Origin: Gandjariella thermophila
GTDB lineage: Bacteria > Actinomycetota > Actinomycetes > Mycobacteriales > Pseudonocardiaceae
Length of the DNA: 64,000 bases
Direction: 5' to 3'
Assembly (NCBI RefSeq): GCF_005405885.1
Contig: NZ_BJFL01000017.1
Location: forward strand, 49,298 to 113,297
Position 1 is the first letter of the stretch. The number at the start of each line of letters is the position of its first letter. Both the position numbers and the translations under genes were made by a program. The notes under the pieces were generated by a model. The model worked only from the letters and a program-made list of their open reading frames with translations. It was not told where the DNA came from and ran no database searches. Shown here in pieces: positions 16,630-26,319 of this stretch.

Positions 16630-17954
16630 GCCAGGACAGCCTTGCCTGGCGAATCCGGCGACGCCTCATCGGCATCGCCTACATCAGCGTGCTCATCGCG
16701 TTTCTCCTCTCCACCGTCGCCGTGTACAAGAAGGTGTTCGAGCCGGTGGTGCACGTGACGCTGCGCACCGACCACGTCGGCAACCAGCTCCAGCCACCGT
16801 CGGACGTGAAGGTGCGCGGACTGATCGTCGGCGAGGTCCGCAGCGTGCGCGCCACCGGCAGCGGCGCCGAACTGGACCTGGCGCTGCGACCCGACGAGGC
16901 GCATCTCATCCCGCGCAACGTCTCCGCCCGGCTGCTGCCGAAGACCGTGTTCGGCGAGCGCTACGTGAGCCTGGTGCTGCCCGACCAGTCCGCACCGGCG
17001 TCGCTGACCAGCGGCGACGTGATCGACCAGGACCACAGCAGCACCTCCATCGAGGTGGAGAAGGTGCTCGGCGACCTGATGCCGCTGCTGCAGGCGGTGC
17101 AGCCGGAGAAGCTGGCCACCACGCTGAACACGATCTCGATGACCCTGGACGGCCGCGGCCAGGAACTCGGGCAGACCATGGTGGACCTCAACCGCCTGCT
17201 GGTCGGGCTCAACCCCGCGCTGCCGGACATGACGGCCGACATCAGCGCCCTCGCGGACGTGTCGCGGACCTACGCCAACGCGGTGCCCGACCTGGCGCAG
17301 GCCCTGCACGACATGTCGATCAACGCGAGAACGGTGGCCGAGCAGCGGGCCGGGCTGGACCGGCTGTACCGGAGCCTGACCACCGCATCCAACGACATGG
17401 ACACCTTCCTGCGCGCCAACAAGGACAACCTGATCGCGCTGAACGTGGCCAGCCGCCCCACCAACGAACTTCTCGCCCGCTACGCACCCGAGTACCCCTG
17501 CCTGCTGCACGACATCGTGGCCTCGATCCCGGAGACGGACCGCATCGCCGGCAAGGGCACCAGTGAGCCCGGCGTGCTGCACCTCACCGTCAAGATCGCG
17601 CAGAGCCGCGGCAAGTACCTGCCCGGGCAGGACACCCCGCGCTACGACGACCGGCGCGGGCCGCGCTGCTGGGGAACGCCCGTCCCGGCGCCCCAGTACC
17701 CGCCGGACGGGCCGGTGCGGGACGGCTCGTCGCACCCGGCGCCGGCGCCGAACCCACGCCCGAGCCAGCCGGGCCTTACCGCACCCTCGTCCACGGCGCC
17801 GGCCGCGGCCCCGCTGGCGAACTCGCCGGCCGAGCAGCGGCTGGTGGCCGTGCTCGTGGCGCCCGCGCTGGACGTGTCGCCGGATGACGTGCCGTCCTGG
17901 GGGTGCCTGCTACTCGGGCCGCTGTACCGGGGAGCGGAGGTGACCGTGCAGTGA
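16626..17954 (+). CDS. mceA: MCE-family protein MceA
   Basis: A 442-residue lipid-transfer subunit. One N-terminal membrane anchor (about residues 14-32) is followed by the MCE domain (VHVTLRTDHVGNQLQPPSDV, VRGLIVGEV) and a long helical region with periodic Leu that would form part of the periplasmic tunnel. The C-terminal 120 residues are Pro/Ala-rich and probably disordered. Its stop overlaps the GTG of mceB. The first Mce gene in such operons is called mceA. The transported lipid cannot be deduced, as sterol and fatty-acid Mce systems look alike. Confidence 0.92.
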   Translation: MSQDSLAWRIRRRLIGIAYISVLIAFLLSTVAVYKKVFEPVVHVTLRTDHVGNQLQPPSDVKVRGLIVGEVRSVRATGSGAELDLALRPDEAHLIPRNVSARLLPKTVFGERYVSLVLPDQSAPASLTSGDVIDQDHSSTSIEVEKVLGDLMPLLQAVQPEKLATTLNTISMTLDGRGQELGQTMVDLNRLLVGLNPALPDMTADISALADVSRTYANAVPDLAQALHDMSINARTVAEQRAGLDRLYRSLTTASNDMDTFLRANKDNLIALNVASRPTNELLARYAPEYPCLLHDIVASIPETDRIAGKGTSEPGVLHLTVKIAQSRGKYLPGQDTPRYDDRRGPRCWGTPVPAPQYPPDGPVRDGSSHPAPAPNPRPSQPGLTAPSSTAPAAAPLANSPAEQRLVAVLVAPALDVSPDDVPSWGCLLLGPLYRGAEVTVQ

Positions 17955-18979
17955 GGTCGATCCGCCCTTCGCTGACGAAGCTGATCGTGTTCATCGTGGT
18001 CACCCTGGCGGCCACCGGGCTGCTCGCCGTCACGATCGCGAACACGGCCTTCACCCCCGCCACCCACTACGCGGCCCGGTTCACCGACGTCACCGGCCTG
18101 AACGAGGGCGACGACGTGCGCATCGCCGGGGTGAAGGTCGGGCAGGTGGACTCCATCCGCATCGCCGACCGGAGCCAGGCCGAGGTCCGGTTCAGCCTGT
18201 TCGACAAGCGGAAACTGCCCGCGACGGCCACCGCCGCCGTCCGGTACCGCAACCTGATCGGCCAGCGCTACATCGCGCTCGGCCAGGGGCCGGGACCGGT
18301 GAACGCGACGCTGCCCGAGGGCGGCACCATCCCGCTGCGGCAGACCCGGCCGGCGCTCAACCTGACGGTGCTGTTCAACGGGTTCAAGCCGCTGCTGCGT
18401 GCGCTGTCCCCGCAGGACGTCAACAAGCTGTCCCAGTCGATCATCGAGGTGCTGCAGGGCGAGGGCGGCACGGTGAAGAGCCTGCTGGCCCACATCGCCT
18501 CGCTGACGTCCACCATCGCCGGCCGCGACGAGGTGATCGGCCAGGTGATCAACAATCTGAACAGCGCGCTGGACACCATCAACGCACGCGGCGACGAGAT
18601 GTCCACCGTGCTCACCCAGACCCAGGAACTGGTGTCCGGCCTGGCCGCCGACCGCAGGACGATCGGCGACGCCATCGACGGCATCGGCCAGCTCAACCAG
18701 GTCACCGGCGGAATGCTCGCCGAAAGCCGCCCCGCGCTCCGGGAGGACATCGCCAACCTGGGCGCGCTGTCGAAGAACCTCGACGACAGCAAGGCGGTGG
18801 TACAGCACTTCGTGCAGTTCCTGCCGGACAAGCTGAACACGATCAACCGGACGGCCAGCTACGGCGGCTGGTTCAACTACTTCCTCTGCCGCACCACCGG
18901 CGAGGTCGGGATATCCAGCCTCGGCATGCGCCTCCCCCTGGACAACAGCCAACCGATGCCCGCGAGGTGCCAGCCATGA
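17951..18979 (+). CDS. mceB: MCE-family protein MceB
   Basis: The 342-residue protein has an N-terminal membrane segment (LIVFIVVTLAATGLLAV), an MCE domain with FTDVTGLNEGDDVRIAGVKV, and a helical tail with heptad-like Leu spacing. GTG 17951 overlaps the mceA stop (GTGA), which sets the start. The end of the protein carries two Cys-containing conserved patches (FNYFLCR and PARCQP) typical of MceB proteins. It forms a ring subunit of the hexameric or heteromeric Mce assembly with the five other Mce proteins. Confidence 0.92.
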   Translation: MRSIRPSLTKLIVFIVVTLAATGLLAVTIANTAFTPATHYAARFTDVTGLNEGDDVRIAGVKVGQVDSIRIADRSQAEVRFSLFDKRKLPATATAAVRYRNLIGQRYIALGQGPGPVNATLPEGGTIPLRQTRPALNLTVLFNGFKPLLRALSPQDVNKLSQSIIEVLQGEGGTVKSLLAHIASLTSTIAGRDEVIGQVINNLNSALDTINARGDEMSTVLTQTQELVSGLAADRRTIGDAIDGIGQLNQVTGGMLAESRPALREDIANLGALSKNLDDSKAVVQHFVQFLPDKLNTINRTASYGGWFNYFLCRTTGEVGISSLGMRLPLDNSQPMPARCQP

Positions 18980-19992
18980 AGCGGTTGCGGGAAGCGAACC
19001 GGGTCACGGTCGGCGCGATCTGCCTGCTGCTGTGTACCGCGGTGATGCTGGGTGCGTTCTACTTCCAGGACCTGCCGCTGATCGGCGGGCGGACCTACAG
19101 CGCCGAGTTCAGCGAGGCCGCGGGCCTGAAGAGCGGTGCCGAGGTGCGCATCGCCGGGGTGAAGGCCGGTCAGGTCACCGGAATGGCGCTGGAAGGCAGG
19201 CACATCCGGGTCGACTTCCGGGTCGACGGCGCGTGGCTGGGTGACCGCACCAGGGCGTCCATCGAGATCAAGACCCTGCTCGGGCAGAAATACCTCGCCC
19301 TCGACCCGAAGGGTGACCGCCCGCTGGACCCGGACACTCCCATCCCGCTGGACCGCACCGAGGCGCCCTACGACGTCATGGCGGCGTTCAACGACGTGGG
19401 CCGCGCCGAAGGCGAGATCAACACCCAGGAACTCGCGCAGAGCTTCCAGGTCATGGCGGACACCTTCCGGGACAGCCCGCAGGAGGTCGGCGACGCGCTG
19501 CGCGGGCTGTCCGCCATGTCGGCGACGATCGCCTCCCGCGACGACGAGATCCGCCACCTGCTGCAGGACACCGACCAGGTCAGCCAGATTCTCGCCGACC
19601 ACAGCGAGCGGTTCCAGAAGCTGCTCGCCGACGGAAACCAGTTGCTGGAGGAGATCCGCTTCCGGGAGGACGCCATCACCAGGCTGCTGCAGGGCACCGA
19701 GCAACTCGCCACGCAACTGCGCGGCCTGGTGGCCGACAACGGCGGCCAGCTCCAGCCCGCGCTGGCCAAGCTGGACCAGATCACCGCGATGCTGCACGCG
19801 AACCAGGACAGCCTGTCCCGCGGGCTGGCCGGCCTCGCCCCGTTTACCCGGCTGTTCACCAACACGGTCGGCAACGGCCGCTGGTTCGACAGCTACATCT
19901 GCGGGCAGTTCCCGCCCATGGCGCAGGCCGGGCCGGTCGGGGTCAACCAGCAGGGCTGCCAGCCGCCGATCGCGGGAGGAGGCCAGCGGTGA
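18976..19992 (+). CDS. mceC: MCE-family protein MceC
   Basis: The 338-residue protein starts at ATG 18976, inside the TGA of mceB. A hydrophobic anchor (VGAICLLLCTAVMLGAF) precedes the MCE domain (FSEAAGLKSGAEVRIAGVKAGQV) and a long alpha-helical region. The C-terminus has WFDSYICGQFPP, similar to other MceC tails. It is part of the same lipid transfer complex. It overlaps mceD by 4 bases. Confidence 0.92.
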   Translation: MKRLREANRVTVGAICLLLCTAVMLGAFYFQDLPLIGGRTYSAEFSEAAGLKSGAEVRIAGVKAGQVTGMALEGRHIRVDFRVDGAWLGDRTRASIEIKTLLGQKYLALDPKGDRPLDPDTPIPLDRTEAPYDVMAAFNDVGRAEGEINTQELAQSFQVMADTFRDSPQEVGDALRGLSAMSATIASRDDEIRHLLQDTDQVSQILADHSERFQKLLADGNQLLEEIRFREDAITRLLQGTEQLATQLRGLVADNGGQLQPALAKLDQITAMLHANQDSLSRGLAGLAPFTRLFTNTVGNGRWFDSYICGQFPPMAQAGPVGVNQQGCQPPIAGGGQR

Positions 19993-21203
19993 GCAGGCCG
20001 GTCATCTCCTTCCACGGCGCGTTCGCGCGGTCCGTGGCGTTCGCCGCGGTCGTCGTCCTGCTGCTGGCCGCCGGAGTGTGGTGGGTGCTGTCCCGCCCGT
20101 CGGGTACCCGGGTCACCGCCTACTTCCCCGAGTCGATCGGCCTCTACGCGGGTTCCGACGTGCGGGTGCTGGGCATGCCGATCGGCACGGTCACCGGGGT
20201 CACCCCGCAGGGCCCGCAGGTCCGGGTGGACATGACGCTGGACCCGAAGGTCCCGGTGCCGGCCACCGCGAAGGCCGTCGCGGTGGCGCCCAGCCTGGTC
20301 AGCGACCGGTACGTGCAGTTCACCCCGCCCTACGACGGCGGCCCGCGGATGACCGACGGAACGGTGCTTCCGCTGGACCGCACGGCCGCGCCGCTGGAAC
20401 TCGACGACATCAACAAGAACCTCGACCGGATGATGACCGCGCTGGGCCCGAACGGTGCCAACAGCAAGGGAGCGCTGTCCGACGCGCTCACCGTCGAGGC
20501 AGCGAACCTGCGCGGCAACGGCGAGGCGATCCACCAGATGATCATCCAGCTCGGCCAGGCGGAGAGCACCCTGTCGGGTTCCAAAGAGGACTGGTTCGGC
20601 ACCATCGACCATCTGCAGAAGTTCAACAAGGCACTCGCCGACAGCGACGGGCAGGTGCGGCAGTTCAACCAGCAGTTCGCCGACGCGATGCGCTTTCTCG
20701 CCGGCGAGCGCGGCGACCTCGGCAGGGCGCTGCACGACCTGGGGCCGGCGCTGGAGGACGTCCAGGCGTTCATCCGGAACAACCGCGACCAGATCAAGTC
20801 CAACGTGGACAACCTGGCCGGAGTGACGAAGGTGCTGGTCGACCAGCGGGCCGCGCTGGCCGAGGTGCTGGACGACGCTCCGCTGGGCCTGTCCAACCTG
20901 GCCAACACCTACGACGCGGCGTCGCAGACCCTGCAGACCCGCAGCAACATCAACGAGCTGACCAACCCGCCGATCGTGCTGGTCTGCAAGCTGCTGCAGG
21001 CGGCGCCCCCGACCAAACCGGTTCCGCCGGTGCTCACCGACGCGTGCCGGCGACTCGCGCCGGTCATCAACGGGGCCGCGCCGCTGCCCTCCCCCGCGGA
21101 CGTGGTCGGCGCGATGCAGCAGGGCAAGCCGCCACCCCTGCCCCTGCCACTGGTGAACGTGCTGAACATGGGCGGCCAGACCGCTGGGCGGGGTGGTCGC
21201 TGA
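19989..21203 (+). CDS. mceD: MCE-family protein MceD
   Basis: This 404-residue subunit has an N-terminal membrane helix (SVAFAAVVVLLLAAGVWWVL), an MCE domain (FPESIGLYAGSDVRVLGMPI), and a helical barrel region. The C-terminus is Pro-rich (PPPLPLPLVNVLN), as often seen in MceD. The GTG start overlaps the mceC stop. Its stop overlaps the ATG of mceE as TGATG. Confidence 0.92.
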   Translation: MSRPVISFHGAFARSVAFAAVVVLLLAAGVWWVLSRPSGTRVTAYFPESIGLYAGSDVRVLGMPIGTVTGVTPQGPQVRVDMTLDPKVPVPATAKAVAVAPSLVSDRYVQFTPPYDGGPRMTDGTVLPLDRTAAPLELDDINKNLDRMMTALGPNGANSKGALSDALTVEAANLRGNGEAIHQMIIQLGQAESTLSGSKEDWFGTIDHLQKFNKALADSDGQVRQFNQQFADAMRFLAGERGDLGRALHDLGPALEDVQAFIRNNRDQIKSNVDNLAGVTKVLVDQRAALAEVLDDAPLGLSNLANTYDAASQTLQTRSNINELTNPPIVLVCKLLQAAPPTKPVPPVLTDACRRLAPVINGAAPLPSPADVVGAMQQGKPPPLPLPLVNVLNMGGQTAGRGGR

Positions 21204-22372
21204 TGGGGCGCGGGCGCACGCTGGCCACCCTTCTGCCCGTGCTGGTGCTCGCGCTCACCGCGTGCGGGCAGGGCGGGTTCGCCGGCATCTACGACATGCC
21301 GCTGCCCGGCGGCGCCGACCTCGGGCCGCACCCGTACCGGGTTACCGCCGAGTTCCACGACGTGCTGGATCTGGTGCCGCAGGCCAGTGTCAGGGTCAAC
21401 GACGTGGCCGTGGGCAAGGTGGCCACCGTCCGAACCGGACCGGACGGCTGGACCGCCGACGTCGTCATGGAGGTCAACGAGGGCGTGGCCCTGGCTCCCA
21501 ACGCCACCGCGGAACTGCGGCAGTCCAGCCTGCTGGGCGAGAAGTACGTCGAACTCGCCAACCCGGCCAAGCCGGCGCCCGGCCGGCTTTCCGACGGCGC
21601 CCGCATCCCGCTGGACCGCACCAACCGCAACCCCGAGGTCGAGGAGGTCCTCGGCGCGCTGTCCATGCTGATCAACGGCGGCGGCATCGGCCAGATCCAG
21701 AACATCGTCCAGGAACTCAACCGGGCCCTCGGCGGCAACGAGGCGGACCTGCGTGAGCTGAACACCAACCTGGACCGCTTCACCGGCGAACTGGACCGGC
21801 AGAAGGGCGAGATCGTCCGCGCCATCGACGGCCTCAACCGGCTGTCCGCGTCGCTGTCCGGGCAGAACCGCAACATCGCCACCGCGCTGGACAACCTCGG
21901 CCCCGGCCTGAAGGTGCTCAACGAGCAGCGCGGCGAGTTCGTCACCATGCTGCAGTCGATGGACCGGCTGTCGCAGGTCGCGGTGGACACCGTGAACCGG
22001 AGCCGGGACGACACCGTCGCCAACCTCAAGGCGCTCAGCCCGATCCTGGGGAAGCTGGCCGAGGCCGGCGACAACCTGCCCAAGTCGCTGCAGATGCTGG
22101 TGACCTACCCGTTCACCGACTACTCGGTGAACATCATCAAGGGCGACTACGCCAACCTGGCGGTCAAGCTCGACGCGGACTTCGACAGCATCGTCGACTT
22201 CCTGCTCGCCTCGGGCAGCCAGGGGCCCGCCGCGCCGAAGGGCCCGCCACCGGCCGCGGCGCCACCGCCGCTGCCGCTGCCCGGCTCACCGGCACCCGGC
22301 GTCCCACCGCTGCCGGCGCCACCCGGCCAGCCCGGCGACCTGCTCGGCAACCTGCTCGGGGGCACTAGATGA
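21203..22372 (+). CDS. mceE: MCE-family lipoprotein MceE (LprK-like)
   Basis: The 389-residue protein carries a lipoprotein signal with lipobox LTAC (Cys about 19), the hallmark of the MceE subunit. Its MCE domain includes FHDVLDLVPQASVRVNDVAV, followed by a helical region containing QIQNIVQELNRAL, and a Pro-rich tail. It is anchored to the outer face of the membrane by its lipid rather than by a helix. The ATG at 21203 shares a base with the mceD stop. Confidence 0.93.
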   Translation: MGRGRTLATLLPVLVLALTACGQGGFAGIYDMPLPGGADLGPHPYRVTAEFHDVLDLVPQASVRVNDVAVGKVATVRTGPDGWTADVVMEVNEGVALAPNATAELRQSSLLGEKYVELANPAKPAPGRLSDGARIPLDRTNRNPEVEEVLGALSMLINGGGIGQIQNIVQELNRALGGNEADLRELNTNLDRFTGELDRQKGEIVRAIDGLNRLSASLSGQNRNIATALDNLGPGLKVLNEQRGEFVTMLQSMDRLSQVAVDTVNRSRDDTVANLKALSPILGKLAEAGDNLPKSLQMLVTYPFTDYSVNIIKGDYANLAVKLDADFDSIVDFLLASGSQGPAAPKGPPPAAAPPPLPLPGSPAPGVPPLPAPPGQPGDLLGNLLGGTR

Positions 22373-23484
22373 TCGCCAGGAAGGTCCGCGTCCAGATCAT
22401 CGTGTTCGCGCTGATCGCCGTCGTGGGCGTCACCTACGTCGGCGGCAGGTACGCCGGGCTGGACCGCCTGTTCGGGCCCCGCGGCTACGTCGTCACCGCA
22501 CAGTTCACCGACTCCGGCGGCATCTTCACCAACGCCGAGGTCACCTACCGCGGCCTCACCGTCGGCCGGGTCGGGCCGCTGCGGCTGAGCAAGTCCGGAG
22601 TGGACGTCGAACTCGACATCGACAGCACCGGCACCAGGATTCCCGCCGACACGGACGCCGTTGTCGCCAACCGCTCCGGCGTCGGCGAGCAGTACGTGGA
22701 CCTCCGCCCGCGCACGGCGGCCGGCCCGTACCTGCGCAACGGCTCGGTCATCCACAGCGACCGCACCTCGATCCCGCTGCCGCCGGAGGACCTGCTGTCC
22801 CACCTGGACCGCACCGTCACCAGCGTGCCCACCGAGTCGCTGCGCACCGTCGTCGACGAGTTGGGCACCGCCTTCACCAACACCCGCACCCAACTGGCCA
22901 CCCTGCTGGACAGCAGCTCGTCCTACACCGAGGAAGCCGTCGACCAGCTACCGCAGACCAGGGACCTGATCGCCAACAGCAGGACCGTGCTGGACACCCA
23001 GCGGGCCCAGTCCCGTGACATCGAGTCGTTCAGCCACGACATGCGACTGCTCGCGGAGCAACTGAAAACCTCCGACCCGGACTACCGGCGCGTCATCGCC
23101 GCCGCCCCGGGCGCGGCACAGCAGATCAGCGACCTGCTCCGGGAGTCGGGGCCGAACCTGGGCGTGCTGTTCGCGAACCTGCTGACCGTCGCCAACGTCT
23201 ACAAGGTCCGCCTGGCCGGCGTCGAGGAAACCCTGGTCGTCTACCCCGTGGTCACCGCGGGCGCCAAGACGGTGGCGCCGGGCGACGGCACCGCGCACTT
23301 CGGGATGGTCCTCAACTCGTTCGACCCGTACGCCTGCGTCCACGGCTACGAGCAGACCCACCAGCGCACCGGCACCGACACCGCGCCCGCCCCGGCGAAC
23401 AACCTCGCCTACTGCGCCGAACCACCGGGAAGCCCGACGGACGTCCGAGGGGCACAGAACTCGCCCGGTCGACCGCCGCACTAG
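22369..23484 (+). CDS. mceF: MCE-family protein MceF
   Basis: The 371-residue last subunit of the complex has an N-terminal anchor (IIVFALIAVVGVTYVGG), an MCE domain (FTDSGGIFTNAEVTYRGLTV) and an alpha-helical extension. The end (DPYACVHGYE and NLAYCAEPP) resembles MceF proteins. ATG 22369 overlaps the mceE stop. No mam accessory genes follow; a sugar-porter gene starts about 255 bases downstream. Confidence 0.92.
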   Translation: MIARKVRVQIIVFALIAVVGVTYVGGRYAGLDRLFGPRGYVVTAQFTDSGGIFTNAEVTYRGLTVGRVGPLRLSKSGVDVELDIDSTGTRIPADTDAVVANRSGVGEQYVDLRPRTAAGPYLRNGSVIHSDRTSIPLPPEDLLSHLDRTVTSVPTESLRTVVDELGTAFTNTRTQLATLLDSSSSYTEEAVDQLPQTRDLIANSRTVLDTQRAQSRDIESFSHDMRLLAEQLKTSDPDYRRVIAAAPGAAQQISDLLRESGPNLGVLFANLLTVANVYKVRLAGVEETLVVYPVVTAGAKTVAPGDGTAHFGMVLNSFDPYACVHGYEQTHQRTGTDTAPAPANNLAYCAEPPGSPTDVRGAQNSPGRPPH

Positions 23485-23739
23485 CCGGGCCGGACGCGGG
23501 CGCGGCGCTGCCGGACCCGGCCCGTCGCGGCGTGCCCATCCGGGGATACACCAACGGGTGGGCGCCGCGGTGGCCCTTCGGGCAGCGTCCGCCCCCGGAT
23601 CGTGTTGTTCTCGCCGGACCGCCCTGTGCGGCCGGCCGGCGCGCGCGACACTCCGTGGCAGTTCGACTCCACGACGCGACCGCTTTCCGCCGGCACGGCG
23701 GTCGGCGTCGCGGGTCCCGTGCCGAGAGCGGAGGTATGC

Positions 23740-25146
23740 ATGAGCGTCCCGGCGGCCCGGGGCCGGGACAGCACCCGCCGCGCCTACGCGCTGGCTGCGC
23801 TGGCGGCCGTGCTGTTCGGTTACGACAACGGCATCATCTCGGCCGCCATCCTGTTCATTCCGGAGCAGTTGCCGCTGACCCCGTTGCTGAAGGGCACGGT
23901 CGTCAGCGCCACGGTGATCGGCGCCATGGTGGGCGCGCTGGGCAGCGGTCCGGTCGCCGACCACCAGGGACGCCAGCGCACCCTGCTGCTCGCCGGCGTG
24001 GTGTTCACGGTCGGCGCGCTCGGCGCGGGCACCGCGCCGACGGTCCCGGTTCTGGTGCTGTTCCGGTTCATCCTCGGGCTCGGTATCGGGATCGCGTCCG
24101 TGATGGTCCCGGTCTACCTGGCCGAGATGGCCCCCGCGGACGTCCGCGGGGCGATCACCTCCCTCAACCAGTACATGATCATCGTGGGGACGGCGCTGGC
24201 CGCCGGGATCGGCTACCTGCTGGCGTTCACCGGGTCGTGGCGGTGGATGTTCCTCATCGGTGTCTTCCCCGCGGTGGTGCTGGTGGCCGGCATGCTCACC
24301 GTCACGGACACCCCGCGTTCGCTGGTCCGCCGCGGGCAACCCGAGCGCGCCCGCGCCCTGCTCCGCCAGCTTCGCCGTGACCCCGACCGGGCCGAACGCG
24401 AGTTCGCCGAGATCGTGGCGCTGGAACGGCAACGTACCGAGGCCGGCGCCGCGGTCCGGCTGCGCGCCCGCTGGGTGCGCCGCCTGCTCGTCCTCGGCGC
24501 CATGCTGGCCGTCTTCCAGCAGATCACCGGGATCAACACCATCGTCTACTACGCACCGTCGGTGCTGGAGAGCTTCGGCCTGTCCAAGTTGACCGCGCTG
24601 CTGTTCACCTTCCTCAACGGGCTGGTCAACATCGGGACCATCGCGGTCATGGTGCAGGCCAAGGTCGTGGATCGATGGGGCCGCAAACCCGTGCTGCTCG
24701 CCGGGTTGGTGGGCATGTCGGCGAGCCTGTTCGCGGTCGGTGCCGCCGCGCTGGTACTGCCGGCCCACTCCGGTGCGCTGTTCGCTGTCGCGGTCGCCGC
24801 CTTCGTCGTCTTCACCAACACCTTCTCCGCGACGTGGGGCCCGGTGCTGTGGGTGGTGCTCGCGGAGATCTTTCCGCTGGCGCTGCGGGGAACGGCGATG
24901 GCCGTCGCGACCCTGTTCAACTGGTTGACGGACTTCTTCGTGTCGCTCACCTTTCCGACCTTCACCGCGCTCGCCGGCGCCGGGGTGGTGTTCGTCGCCT
25001 ATGCCGCCGCCGGTGTCGCGATCTTCCCGATCGTCTGGTGGGTGGTGCCCGAGACCAAGCAGCGCAGCCTGGAGTCGCTGGAGATCAGCTTCCGGGCCGC
25101 CACCCGGCTGCGCCCGGGAAGGCCGCCACCCCGCGAGGACCGGTGA
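23740..25146 (+). CDS. Sugar porter, major facilitator superfamily
   Basis: This 468-residue, 12-helix transporter has sugar-porter signatures: FGYDNGIISAAILFI in helix 1, DHQGRQR between helices 2 and 3, LFQQITGINTIVYYAP in helix 7, DRWGRKP, and PETKQRSLE at the end. It is a proton-coupled monosaccharide importer (XylE/GLUT-like). GCGGAGG lies upstream of ATG 23740. Two predicted glycosidases follow in the same direction within 90 bases, so it probably takes up the sugar they release, perhaps D-arabinose. Confidence 0.9.
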   Translation: MSVPAARGRDSTRRAYALAALAAVLFGYDNGIISAAILFIPEQLPLTPLLKGTVVSATVIGAMVGALGSGPVADHQGRQRTLLLAGVVFTVGALGAGTAPTVPVLVLFRFILGLGIGIASVMVPVYLAEMAPADVRGAITSLNQYMIIVGTALAAGIGYLLAFTGSWRWMFLIGVFPAVVLVAGMLTVTDTPRSLVRRGQPERARALLRQLRRDPDRAEREFAEIVALERQRTEAGAAVRLRARWVRRLLVLGAMLAVFQQITGINTIVYYAPSVLESFGLSKLTALLFTFLNGLVNIGTIAVMVQAKVVDRWGRKPVLLAGLVGMSASLFAVGAAALVLPAHSGALFAVAVAAFVVFTNTFSATWGPVLWVVLAEIFPLALRGTAMAVATLFNWLTDFFVSLTFPTFTALAGAGVVFVAYAAAGVAIFPIVWWVVPETKQRSLESLEISFRAATRLRPGRPPPREDR

Positions 25147-25233
25147 GCCGGGCAGCCCGGCGCACCGCACCGCAGGCGCGCGAGCGCCCGCGAACACCGA
25201 CAGCACACCGGTTTCGCCGGGAGGTTAGCCACC

Positions 25234-26319
25234 ATGACCGTCAGGTACGGGCCGCACGGATCGAGCCTGCGCGACCTGCCCCGCCTGCGCAGCACCCGGC
25301 GCCGGCGCGCGTCGAGCTGGGACCGCACCGGCGGCAACGACGACCGGGTGACCCTCGAACCCGGCGAGACCGCGACGCTGGCGGCCATCGACGGCGCGGG
25401 CACCGTCACGCACCTGTGGATGACGCTGGCGAACGAGCGGATGACGCGCGACCCGTGGATGCGCGAACCCGACTACCTCCGCCGGCTGGTGCTGCGGGCG
25501 TTCTGGGACGGCGAGCCGCATCCCAGCATCAACGTCCCGCTCGGCGACTTCTTCGGCGTCGGTCACGCCCGGACGACGAACTTCGTGTCGGCGCCGCTGC
25601 AGATGAGCCCGGAGGACGGCAAGGGGTTCAACAGCTTCTTCCACATGCCGTTCGCCACCGGCGCCCGCATCGAGGTCGCCAGCGAGATGACCGAGGAGCG
25701 GGTCTTCCTCTACTACTACGTCGACTACGAGGAACTCGACGAACTCGAGGAGGGCATCGGCCGGTTCCACGCCCAGTGGCGCCGGGCCAACCCGTGTTCC
25801 GGGGCGGAGCAGGGCAGCCAGACGAACGCCGAGTTCCAGCTTTCCGGCACCAACACCGACGGCGCCGGGAACTACACGATCCTCGAGGCGCAGGGCCGGG
25901 GCCACTACGTCGGATGCGTGCTGAACATCCACAACCTGCGGGACACGCAGCAGTGGAACTGGTACGGCGAGGGCGACGACATGATTTTCATCGACGGCGA
26001 CGAGTGGCCACCCACCCTGCACGGAACCGGAACGGAGGACTACTTCAACACCGCCTGGTGCCCCAGCCAGTCCTACCACGCCCCCTACCACGGCATCACC
26101 CTGACCGGCGGCGACAACTGGAGCGGGCAGGTGAGCCTCTACCGGTTCCACATCGAGGATCCCGTCCCGTTCCAGCGGTCCATCCGGGTCACCATCGAGC
26201 ACGGCCACGCGAACAAGCGCGGCGACGACTACTCCTCGACCGCCTACTGGTACCAGTCCGAACCACATCAGCCGTTCGCGCTCGCCCCGGTCGACGAGCG
26301 CATCCCCCGGGGCCGATGA
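25234..26319 (+). CDS. DUF2961 protein, predicted GH172 arabinofuranosidase
   Basis: The 361-residue protein matches DUF2961, the family defined as GH172, which includes exo-D-arabinofuranosidases and difructose-anhydride synthase. It has the N-terminal RRRASSWDRTGGNDD segment, GTVTHLWMT, LGDFFGVGHA and the catalytic-region stretch GEGDDMIFIDGDEWPPTLHGTGTEDYF, split here into parts. There is no signal peptide, so it is likely cytoplasmic. GGGAGG precedes ATG 25234. Its stop overlaps the next gene (ATGA). In the context of an arabinogalactan-walled actinomycete, D-arabinan is a reasonable substrate, but fructans are possible. Confidence 0.82.
   Translation: MTVRYGPHGSSLRDLPRLRSTRRRRASSWDRTGGNDDRVTLEPGETATLAAIDGAGTVTHLWMTLANERMTRDPWMREPDYLRRLVLRAFWDGEPHPSINVPLGDFFGVGHARTTNFVSAPLQMSPEDGKGFNSFFHMPFATGARIEVASEMTEERVFLYYYVDYEELDELEEGIGRFHAQWRRANPCSGAEQGSQTNAEFQLSGTNTDGAGNYTILEAQGRGHYVGCVLNIHNLRDTQQWNWYGEGDDMIFIDGDEWPPTLHGTGTEDYFNTAWCPSQSYHAPYHGITLTGGDNWSGQVSLYRFHIEDPVPFQRSIRVTIEHGHANKRGDDYSSTAYWYQSEPHQPFALAPVDERIPRGR

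Noticed and set aside
19241..21202. Upstream extension of the mceE frame through mceC and mceD
   Set aside because: The lipoprotein signal and the overlapping stop/start at 21203 mark the true beginning; the extension is a shadow of the mceC and mceD genes.
24675..26315. Long upstream in-frame extension of the DUF4185-like gene
   Set aside because: It would overlap the sugar porter and DUF2961 genes completely. The twin-arginine signal begins right after ATG 26316, which overlaps the preceding stop.
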